Assembly (NCBI GenBank): GCA_009827205.1
Contig: WUAK01000159.1
Coordinates: 1 to 6,740, forward strand
Origin: Phycisphaeraceae bacterium
GTDB lineage: Bacteria > Planctomycetota > Phycisphaerae > Phycisphaerales > UBA1924
Direction of reading: 5' to 3'
Length of the DNA: 6,740 bases
The notes under the pieces are model-generated. The model was not told the origin of the DNA. It searched no databases and saw only the letters and a list, made by a program, of their open reading frames with translations. Both the position numbers and the translations under genes were made by a program. This document shows, one piece after another, positions 1 to 5,333 of the stretch; the stretch's first letter is position 1; every line of letters starts with the position of its first letter.

Positions 1-416
1 AGCTCGCCCACGATCAGGGTCTCTTCCGAAGCGGGTCTGGGCGTTATACCTCTGGTCAGAGGCTCGCCTCCGATGCCCCGATCGAGGCCCTCGCGCACCG
101 CGTGGCTGTAGATCGCCGACATCTGCGCTCTGGTCAGCCGCCGGGTCCGCTGGGGGAACACATCGAGTGAGACACCGGCTCCGACCGCCACCCTCAGGAC
201 ACTGTCAGGCTGTACGACGTATCGCATCGGTTTGTACCCGGCGTCACTCTCTGAGCCCGGCAAGATGGTCACCGCGATCGCAAAGTCACCCGGTACCGGG
301 TTCTCTTCGGATGCCCAGCCCGGTGCCGAGTCAGTATGACTCGTGCTGCCCGCGCAGGCCGGGACGCCGAGGGCGATGACCAGGGCGGGCAGGGCTGTGT
401 TCAGTGATCGGTGCAC
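1..416 (-). CDS. Putative lipoprotein, N-terminal 138 residues (3' end outside window)
   Basis: An open minus-strand frame runs without a stop from a GTG at 416 to the left edge, so the C-terminus is missing. The first 20 residues look like a lipoprotein signal peptide: a short basic start (MHRS), a hydrophobic stretch (ALPALVIALG) and a lipobox V-P-A-C with the acceptor Cys at residue 21. A polar linker follows to about residue 42. Next comes a folded-looking part with the segments DFAIAVTILPG, YKPMRYVVQPDSVLRVAVG and FPQRTRRLTRAQMSAIYSHAVREG. I do not recognise the family, and no catalytic motif is visible. It is probably exported and lipid-anchored, and the predicted cleavage site is the main support for this. 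It diverges from pheT with 50 bp between start codons. No Shine-Dalgarno precedes the GTG, but a TACACT element lies 6 bp upstream. No other start lies between the GTG and that element. Confidence 0.72.
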   Translation of the reverse strand, partial: MHRSLNTALPALVIALGVPACAGSTSHTDSAPGWASEENPVPGDFAIAVTILPGSESDAGYKPMRYVVQPDSVLRVAVGAGVSLDVFPQRTRRLTRAQMSAIYSHAVREGLDRGIGGEPLTRGITPRPASEETLIVGE

Positions 417-428
417 GGCCGGAGTGTA
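417..428 (-). promoter_or_regulatory. Start-proximal -10-like element of the lipoprotein gene
   Basis: Read on the minus strand this is TACACTCCGGCC followed directly by the GTG start. TACACT resembles a -10 hexamer (TATAAT). At this distance transcription would begin at or within a base or two of the start codon, giving a leaderless mRNA. No -35-like hexamer is seen at normal spacing. The 12-mer fits the pattern TANNCTYYGGYC, which also precedes pheT and the DASS transporter gene. The promoter role is inferred. Confidence 0.4.
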
Positions 429-452
429 CCGCCGCCGCGGCGCGCGGTCCCC

Positions 453-466
453 TAGGCTTTGGTCCG
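453..466 (+). promoter_or_regulatory. Start-proximal -10-like element of pheT
   Basis: TAGGCTTTGGTC followed by CG lies immediately before the pheT ATG. TAGGCT is a plausible but weak -10 hexamer 8 bp from the ATG, so the transcript would have almost no leader. It matches TANNCTYYGGYC, shared with two other starts in the window. The AGG inside it could instead act as a weak Shine-Dalgarno at about 10 nt spacing. I see no -35 box at the usual distance. Confidence 0.4.
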
Positions 467-2560
467 ATGAATATCAGCTTGAACTGGCTCAACCGCTATC
501 TCTCACCGGGCGACGTAACCGCCTCCGAGGCGGAGCACGTCCTGACCTTCGCGGGGTACCCCGTCGAGGGCATCGATGAGCTCGCCTCGGGTGACACCAT
601 GCTCGACGTCGAGTTGACCTCCAACCGCGGAGATCTGCTCTCGCACGTCGGCTGCGCCCGCGAGATCGTCGCCGCGCTCTCGGCATCAACCACCCGCGCG
701 CTCAAAATGCCCGAGTTCAAAGACCCGGCTTCCGGTGCAGACATCACTGGGAGCCTGAGGCTCACCAACGACGAGCCGTCCGCGTGCCCGCTTTTCACCG
801 CCAGGCTTGTCCGAGGGGTGAAGGTCGGCCCCAGCCCGAAATGGCTCGTTGATCTGCTCGAAGCCGTCGGTCAGCGCTCGATCAATAACCTCGTCGACAT
901 CACCAACTTCATCACTCACGAGCTTGGCAACCCGTGCCACGTCTTCGATCTCAAGAAAATTGCGGGTAACGAGCTCGTCATCCGCTACGCGCACAAAGGC
1001 GAGAGCCTGACGACGCTCGACGGCAAGTCTCACAAACTCATCACGAGCGATCTCGTGGTCGCCGACGCCGAGAAGCCAACCTCACTCGCGGGTGTCATGG
1101 GGGGCCAGGCCTCTGAGGTCGACAACACAACGACCGATGTCGTCTTCGAGATGGCAACCTGGGACCCTGTCGTGGTGCGCAACGCAGCTCGCAGGCTCAA
1201 CATGCGGACCGACGCGAGCCACCGCTTCGAGAGGATCGTTGACCCTCGCACGATCGACTTCGCCGCCAGGCGCGCCGTCGAGATGATCGTCGATCTCGCG
1301 GGCGGAGAACTCGCTTCTGGTGTGCTCAGCGAGGGCGCGCAACTGCCCGTGACCGACCCGATCACGGTACGTGTAGACCGCTGCAATCACATGCTGGGTA
1401 TCGAGGTCTCGAAGGAAGACGCAAGGCGGCACCTTGAGGCGCACGAGGTCGAGGTGAGCGACGCGGCTCCGGGAGAACTCAAGTGCATCCCCCCGGCATT
1501 CAGGCCCGATCTTGAGCGTGAGATCGATCTGATCGAAGAGATTGCGCGGACCGTCGGGTACGACACGATCCCCGAGCGTGACACGATCGATGTGCGTGTT
1601 CGGCATCCTCAGGAATCCGAGCGCGCGCGTAAGGAATTGCACCGAGTCCTCACCGGGCTTGGGTTCTACGAGACGGTGACATTCAGCTTTGTCTCGCCCG
1701 CCGCGGCGACGCCCTGGCTGGAGCCAGGTCTCGAAGCCGTCGCGGTCGACGACGATCGGCGCGGTTCGGAGTCCATCCTGCGCCCGAGCGTGATCCCGAG
1801 CCTTCTGACGTGCAGGAAGGCGAATGCGTCGGGTCAGGTGAACGTCCCGGGTGGCGTGCGTCTCTACGAGATGTCAGCGGTGTTCGCGCAATCGCCTTCG
1901 AAGGATACAGTCGAGCGGAGGAAGCTCACGCTGTTGCTTGATGCTGAGGGTGTACAGCCTGGCAAGAAGGCCAAGCCCGAGCAACTGCAGTCTGCGATCC
2001 GTTCAGCGCGGGGCGCGGTCGAGCACATCGCGCGGGCGATGGGGGGGCTGGACGCGAAGGTGGACATCAACCCTGTTGAGCCCGCTTGCTCTGGCTGGAT
2101 GGCCGGCGCGTTCGGCGAGATCGTTATCGATGCCAATCGCATCGGTGTGCTCGGACTTGTCTCACAGGATGTGTTGAAGCCCAACGGTGTCGACATCCCT
2201 GTCGCAGCGGTAGAACTCGATCTGGATGCGCTTGTCACGATGTATCCGCCCAAGGCGACCGTGACCAGGCTCCCCGCATTCCCAGCGATCGAACGCGACC
2301 TCTCTCTCATCCTCGACGAGGCGACGCACTGGGCTGAGATCGATGGACTCGTTCGAGGCTCTAACTTGGAGCACTTCGATTCGCTGAGTTACGTCGGGTC
2401 GTTCCGCGGCGAGCAGGTAGGGTCCGGTAAAAAATCGGTGACGCTCAGGATGCGTTTCAGGCATCCATCCGAAACGCTTCGGCACGAGGATGTGGACCCG
2501 CAAGTTTCGCGCGTTATGGAGCGAGCCACCCGCGATCTGGGGGCGGAAATCCGAACCTAA
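467..2560 (+). CDS. pheT: Phenylalanyl-tRNA synthetase beta subunit, short form without the EMAP-like domain
   Basis: This is the beta chain of the cytoplasmic alpha2-beta2 enzyme that charges tRNA-Phe with phenylalanine using ATP. The 697-aa product begins with the family's typical N-terminus (MNISLNWLNRYL). The order is then: the B3/B4 editing region, about residues 105-285, with SINNLVDITNFITHELGNP at 138-156; the B5 domain, about 295-370, with RPDLEREIDLIEEIARTVGYD at 346-366; the catalytic-like core B6/B7, about 385-595; and the C-terminal FDX-ACB domain, about 600-695, with PAFPAIERDLSLIL. In the usual roughly 800-residue bacterial form an OB-fold tRNA-binding domain (B2) is inserted near residue 40. 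Here GIDELASG runs straight into LDVELTSNRGD, so that domain is absent. I chose the ATG at 467 because it matches the family start; a GTG at 404 would add 21 unrelated residues and overlap the divergent gene. pheS is not adjacent. A G7 run at 2041-2047 leaves the frame intact. Confidence 0.97.
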   Translation: MNISLNWLNRYLSPGDVTASEAEHVLTFAGYPVEGIDELASGDTMLDVELTSNRGDLLSHVGCAREIVAALSASTTRALKMPEFKDPASGADITGSLRLTNDEPSACPLFTARLVRGVKVGPSPKWLVDLLEAVGQRSINNLVDITNFITHELGNPCHVFDLKKIAGNELVIRYAHKGESLTTLDGKSHKLITSDLVVADAEKPTSLAGVMGGQASEVDNTTTDVVFEMATWDPVVVRNAARRLNMRTDASHRFERIVDPRTIDFAARRAVEMIVDLAGGELASGVLSEGAQLPVTDPITVRVDRCNHMLGIEVSKEDARRHLEAHEVEVSDAAPGELKCIPPAFRPDLEREIDLIEEIARTVGYDTIPERDTIDVRVRHPQESERARKELHRVLTGLGFYETVTFSFVSPAAATPWLEPGLEAVAVDDDRRGSESILRPSVIPSLLTCRKANASGQVNVPGGVRLYEMSAVFAQSPSKDTVERRKLTLLLDAEGVQPGKKAKPEQLQSAIRSARGAVEHIARAMGGLDAKVDINPVEPACSGWMAGAFGEIVIDANRIGVLGLVSQDVLKPNGVDIPVAAVELDLDALVTMYPPKATVTRLPAFPAIERDLSLILDEATHWAEIDGLVRGSNLEHFDSLSYVGSFRGEQVGSGKKSVTLRMRFRHPSETLRHEDVDPQVSRVMERATRDLGAEIRT

Positions 2561-2565
2561 GCGAT

Positions 2566-2604
2566 GATCGTGTCGTATTCACGTCAGATCGCGGCATATT
2601 CACG
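2566..2604 (+). repeat. 18-bp imperfect direct repeat, two copies 21 bp apart
   Basis: Copy 1 (2566-2583) is GATCGTGTCGTATTCACG and copy 2 (2587-2604) is GATCGCGGCATATTCACG. They agree at 15 of 18 positions, including the 8-mer TATTCACG. The start-to-start distance of 21 bp is close to two helical turns, so both copies would present the same DNA face. They lie about 60-100 bp upstream of the likely ilvE transcription start and just after the pheT stop. An operator or activator site is a reasonable reading, but a chance duplication cannot be excluded. Confidence 0.45.
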
Positions 2605-2649
2605 CATGTTTGCGTATGTTGCGTGTGCCGCCGTGGTGGGTTGCTTTGG

Positions 2650-2657
2650 TATACAAT
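2650..2657 (+). promoter_or_regulatory. Probable -10 region of the ilvE promoter
   Basis: TATACAAT contains the overlapping -10-like hexamers TATACA and TACAAT (the latter 5 of 6 against TATAAT) in an AT-richer patch of a GC-rich window. Transcription would start near 2664, giving a leader of about 50 nt with a hairpin and a Shine-Dalgarno. No good -35 is found at 16-18 bp spacing; the best TTG-like hexamer, TTGCGT at 2619-2624, is too far away. Activator dependence is therefore possible. Confidence 0.5.
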
Positions 2658-2673
2658 GTGGTGTTCCGAAGTG

Positions 2674-2690
2674 ATCGGCTGGAAGCCGAT
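2674..2690 (+). other. Hairpin in the predicted ilvE 5' leader
   Basis: ATCGGCT and AGCCGAT form a perfect 7-bp inverted repeat around a GGA loop, and a flanking G-U pair could make it 8 bp. It sits between the putative -10 and the Shine-Dalgarno and ends 7 nt before the latter, so it leaves the ribosome site open. It may stabilise the 5' end of the mRNA or affect initiation. No run of Leu, Ile or Val codons is present, so classical attenuation is not indicated. Confidence 0.45.
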
Positions 2691-2697
2691 TCGATGT

Positions 2698-2704
2698 AGG
2701 GAGG
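2698..2704 (+). promoter_or_regulatory. Strong ribosome binding site of ilvE
   Basis: AGGGAGG lies 9 nt before the ATG at 2714. It decides the start: the family-like N-terminus (IHVNGEMVPKSQA) could also begin at Met22 (ATG at 2777), but only a weak purine stretch precedes that codon. The Shine-Dalgarno overlaps a two-codon ATG-TAG element at 2694-2699. Confidence 0.7.
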
Positions 2705-2713
2705 ATTCTGATT

Positions 2714-3667
2714 ATGTCCAATGCCGTGACCGATCCAAAGGCCGAGGCCGCTGGGACCGCTTCTCAGAGTGAAATCATGATCCACGTCAACGGCGAGATG
2801 GTGCCCAAGAGTCAGGCAGCCGTCAACGTCTTCGATCACGGCCTGCTCTACGGCGACGGCGTCTTCGAGGGCATCCGTGTCTACAAAGGCAAGATCTTCA
2901 AGTCCGAGCAGCACATGAATCGGCTCTACGCCTGTGCCAAGGCCATCCGCATCGACCTCGAGAAGTTCGTTAGCCGCGAGCGGATGGTCGAGATCCAGCG
3001 CGAGTGCATCGAGGCCAACAACCTGGTCGACGGGTACATCCGTCTCATCGTGACCCGCGGCGTCGGCACGCTCGGGCTGCACCCCTTCAAGTGCCCAGAG
3101 CCGGGCATCATCTGCATCGCGGATCAGATCCAGCTCTTCCCGCCCGAACTTTACGAGCAGGGCATGCGGGTCGTTGTTGCCAACCGCCCACGCATCCCGA
3201 TCGAATGCCTCGATCCGCGCATCAAGAGCCTGAACTACCTCAACAACATCATGGCCAAGGTCGAGGCGATCGACGCGGGCTGCCTCGAGTGCATCATGCT
3301 CAACACCGAGGGCTACATCGCCGAGGGCTCGGGGGACAACATCTTCCTGGTCAAGGACGGCGAGATCTACACCCCACCCAGCGAGGCGGGCATTCTCGAG
3401 GGCATCACACGCAAGTTCGTGATCAACGAGCTCGCGCCGCTCGTCGGTGTCGATGTGCACGAGAAGAACATGCGGATCGAGGAGGCCTTCGAAGCCGACG
3501 AGATCTTCCTGACAGGAAGCGCCGCCGAAGTCATCGGTGTCACGCGTATCGGTAGCACCGAGGACGATGCGCACCAGATCGGCTCGGGCAAGGAAGGCCC
3601 GATCACGAACAAGCTGCGCGCCAAGTTCCGCCAGATCGTGACGAGCGACAACGTCCCTGAGGACTAA
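2714..3667 (+). CDS. ilvE: Branched-chain amino acid aminotransferase (PLP fold type IV)
   Basis: This 317-aa class IV PLP aminotransferase probably interconverts Leu, Ile and Val with their 2-oxo acids, using glutamate/2-oxoglutarate, in the cytoplasm. Visible family motifs are HVNGEMVPKSQAAVNVFDHG (24-43), YGDGVFEGIRVYKGKIF (46-62) with HMNRL, and DPRIKSLNYLNNIMAK (167-182) with the presumed PLP lysine K171. Further along are EGYIAEGSGDNIFLV (199-213), and a phosphate-binding-like GILEGITR (226-233) and LTGSAAEV (266-273). Length is normal for the IlvE group apart from about 20 extra polar N-terminal residues; the strong Shine-Dalgarno supports including them. D-amino-acid aminotransferase and aminodeoxychorismate lyase share the fold, but the EGSGDNIF and KSLNYLNN signatures favour the branched-chain enzyme. 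Its own promoter region lies upstream in a 153-bp gap. The next gene starts 36 bp downstream, so read-through into it is possible. Confidence 0.92.
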   Translation: MSNAVTDPKAEAAGTASQSEIMIHVNGEMVPKSQAAVNVFDHGLLYGDGVFEGIRVYKGKIFKSEQHMNRLYACAKAIRIDLEKFVSRERMVEIQRECIEANNLVDGYIRLIVTRGVGTLGLHPFKCPEPGIICIADQIQLFPPELYEQGMRVVVANRPRIPIECLDPRIKSLNYLNNIMAKVEAIDAGCLECIMLNTEGYIAEGSGDNIFLVKDGEIYTPPSEAGILEGITRKFVINELAPLVGVDVHEKNMRIEEAFEADEIFLTGSAAEVIGVTRIGSTEDDAHQIGSGKEGPITNKLRAKFRQIVTSDNVPED

Positions 3668-3681
3668 AGCCCGCGCGGGTT
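3668..3681 (+). terminator. Weak GC hairpin directly after ilvE
   Basis: AGCCCGCGCGGGTT can fold into a 5-bp stem (including one G-U pair) with a GCGC loop right after the ilvE TAA. It is very GC-rich but short, and no T-run follows. A full intrinsic terminator is doubtful; it may be a partial terminator or 3'-end stabiliser. Confidence 0.25.
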
Positions 3682-3691
3682 CCTGATCGCG

Positions 3692-3703
3692 TAATCTCTG
3701 GTC
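3692..3703 (+). promoter_or_regulatory. Start-proximal -10-like element of the DASS transporter gene
   Basis: TAATCTCTGGTC abuts the ATG at 3704. TAATCT is a good -10 match 6 bp before the start, which would make the mRNA leaderless. No Shine-Dalgarno is visible in the 36-bp gap. The 12-mer agrees with the pheT element at 9 of 12 positions (TA..CT.TGGTC). It suggests that this gene can be transcribed separately from ilvE. Confidence 0.45.
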
Positions 3704-5221
3704 ATGGCAGATTCGAACAGCCCGATGGCCGTACGTATTCCTGCGCTTCTGGTAGGGCCAGTTGTCGCGTTGGTTGTCTACGCGCTCCTGGGCAGCGCCG
3801 GGCTCACCCACGAGGCGCGCGCCGTCGCGGGTATCGGCGTCTGGATGGCCCTCTGGTGGATGACTGAGGCTGTGCCGCTCGCCGTGACGAGCCTGCTGCC
3901 CTTGGTCTTTTTCCCCGTCACGGGCGTTTCCTCGCTGGGCGAGGCGGGGCCTTCGTACGCACATCCGCTCGTTGTGCTGTTTTTCGGCGGGTTTGTGCTC
4001 GGTCTTGCCGTCGAACGCTGGGGACTGCACAAACGAGTTGCGCTTGCGACTGTTCTCAAGGTAGGGACGAAGCCCACAAGGCTGATCGCCGGGTTCATGC
4101 TTGCAAGCGCGTTGCTCAGCATGTTCGTGAGCAACACCGCGACAGCGATCATGATGCTGCCCATCGCGGTGAGTGTCATCGGGCTCCTCGATCAGCTCCA
4201 CGAGGGCGAGGGCGGCATGGGCCCCAATTTCTCCGCGGCTTTGCTGCTCGGGGTTGCATACGCGAGCTCGATCGGTGGAGTCACCACGATCACCGGCACG
4301 CAGCCCAACCTCTTGCTCGTTGGATTCCTAGACGATCAGGGCATCAAGATCAGTTGGGCCGGATGGCTGCCGCTCGGGATTACTCTATTGGTGTGCATGC
4401 TCCCGCTCGCTTGGCTGATCCTGACCAAGCTCGCCCTGCCCGTTCGAATCGGGAGCGTGCCTGGTGCGGAGGGGTACCTTCGTGATGAATACCGCAAGCT
4501 CGGGAACCTCGGTCGCGGGGAGAAGACCATTCTGATCGTGTTCTCGTGCGTTGCTGCTGCGTGGATCAGCCGGGGGTTTGTCACCAACTTTCTTTCTGAT
4601 CGCGGCTTTGTATGGATCGCTGATCGAATCACGCTTCTCGGCGATCCAGGGATTGCGCTCCTTGGTGCGGTTGCTCTGTTTGCGATCCCCGTGTATCCCT
4701 CGCGCCGCGAGTTTGCGATGGACTGGGCAACAATGAGGAAGATGCCCTGGGACGTCCGGCTGCTCTTTGGTGGTGGTCTTGCGCTGGCATCGGCGATGAA
4801 AACGACTGGGCTGGACGTCTCGATAGGCAACGCGCTCTCTGGGCTCCGAGGTGTGCCCCCGATTGTGCTCGTGCTGGTTGTATCAACAACGGTCATTTTC
4901 CTGACGGAACTCACGAGCAACACCGCGACGACCGCGGCGTTTGTGCCCATCCTGGGCTCTGCCGCTCCGGCTCTTGGGGTGCATCCGGTTCTGCTGATGG
5001 TGCCCGCCGGCATCGTTGCGAGCTACGCCTTCATGCTCCCGGTCGCCACACCCCCGAACGCGATCGTTTTCGGTTCGGGCCGACTCACAATCCCTCAGAT
5101 GGCTCGCGCGGGTGTCTTGCTAAATATCGCGGGTGTTACGGTTTCAACGCTCATCGTGTCGCAACTGGGAGCGATTCTGCTGGGGATTGATTTGAATCTG
5201 CCGGTCTCCCCGAGCGAATAA
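3704..5221 (+). CDS. DASS/SLC13-family sodium:anion symporter (dicarboxylate or sulfate)
   Basis: This 505-aa inner-membrane protein has about a dozen hydrophobic segments. Family marks are WWMTEAVPLAVTSLLPLVFFP (51-71), a first SNT in SMFVSNTATAIMMLPIA (139-155), SIGGVTTITGTQPNLLLVG (189-207), and a second SNT in ELTSNTATTAAFVPILGSAA (402-421). Next is YAFMLPVATPPNAIVFGSG (441-459), which fits the sodium:sulfate/dicarboxylate symporter signature (S-x2-F-x2-P ... N-x-[LIVM]-V). In characterised members such as VcINDY the two SNT motifs help form the sodium and substrate sites, so both halves of the transport site look intact. The SNT motifs are about 262 residues apart, against about 227 in VcINDY, implying a longer central part. 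Substrate cannot be read from sequence: C4-dicarboxylate, citrate or sulfate all occur in the family. It follows ilvE by 36 bp, but no functional link is evident. ATG 3704 is chosen because the -10-like element abuts it. Confidence 0.92.
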   Translation: MADSNSPMAVRIPALLVGPVVALVVYALLGSAGLTHEARAVAGIGVWMALWWMTEAVPLAVTSLLPLVFFPVTGVSSLGEAGPSYAHPLVVLFFGGFVLGLAVERWGLHKRVALATVLKVGTKPTRLIAGFMLASALLSMFVSNTATAIMMLPIAVSVIGLLDQLHEGEGGMGPNFSAALLLGVAYASSIGGVTTITGTQPNLLLVGFLDDQGIKISWAGWLPLGITLLVCMLPLAWLILTKLALPVRIGSVPGAEGYLRDEYRKLGNLGRGEKTILIVFSCVAAAWISRGFVTNFLSDRGFVWIADRITLLGDPGIALLGAVALFAIPVYPSRREFAMDWATMRKMPWDVRLLFGGGLALASAMKTTGLDVSIGNALSGLRGVPPIVLVLVVSTTVIFLTELTSNTATTAAFVPILGSAAPALGVHPVLLMVPAGIVASYAFMLPVATPPNAIVFGSGRLTIPQMARAGVLLNIAGVTVSTLIVSQLGAILLGIDLNLPVSPSE

Positions 5222-5253
5222 GTGACCTACTGTCATGTGGTTTCGCGTGGCGT

Positions 5254-5270
5254 GGCGTGCGGCCTACGCC
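5254..5270 (+). other. First intergenic hairpin after the DASS gene
   Basis: GGCGTG and TACGCC pair over 6 bp (one G-U) around a CGGCC loop. The left arm lies in a GCGTG triplication (about 5245-5259). It begins 33 bp after the DASS stop and lies 6 bp from a second, stronger hairpin. No T-tract follows, so termination, if any, would be non-canonical. Confidence 0.35.
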
Positions 5271-5276
5271 TGAACC

Positions 5277-5298
5277 GCGTTCCATGGTGGTGGAACGC
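5277..5298 (+). terminator. Second intergenic hairpin, possible terminator of the DASS gene
   Basis: GCGTTCCA and TGGAACGC form a perfect 8-bp inverted repeat around the loop TGGTGG. The following bases (CATTAACG) contain no T-run. It could end DASS transcription, protect an mRNA end, or, as a DNA palindrome, be a regulator site for the RND operon that starts 36 bp later. The sequence alone does not separate these options. Confidence 0.4.
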
Positions 5299-5325
5299 CA
5301 TTAACGCCGCGCGAGAAGCAGGCAC

Positions 5326-5329
5326 GAGG
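5326..5329 (+). promoter_or_regulatory. Weak ribosome binding site of the RND adaptor gene
   Basis: GAGG lies 4 nt before the ATG at 5334, which is closer than ideal. The start itself is secure: the frame closes upstream at a TGA (5271) with no other start codon between. Confidence 0.4.
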
Positions 5330-5333
5330 CTCT

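Noticed and set aside
404..466. GTG-initiated 21-residue extension of PheT
   Set aside because: The extension has no family similarity, overlaps the divergent lipoprotein gene and removes the promoter space. The ATG at 467 gives the standard PheT N-terminus.
2041..2047. G7 run in pheT as a possible frameshift site
   Set aside because: The frame and domain order continue normally across it, so there is no evidence of slippage or error.
2561..2592. Imperfect stem-loop after the pheT stop (GCGAT ... ATCGC outer arms, CGTG ... CACG inner arms)
   Set aside because: The stem is short, broken by an internal loop and not followed by a T-run. The same bases are better described by the direct repeat, so I do not call a terminator.
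2600..4201. A 533-codon minus-strand open frame opposite ilvE and the first third of the DASS gene
   Set aside because: Its translation is an Asp/His/Arg-rich low-grade sequence (ALDLDHPLAANELLEVDAD style) with no domain, typical of the antisense of GC-biased codons. Both plus-strand genes have clear conserved motifs.
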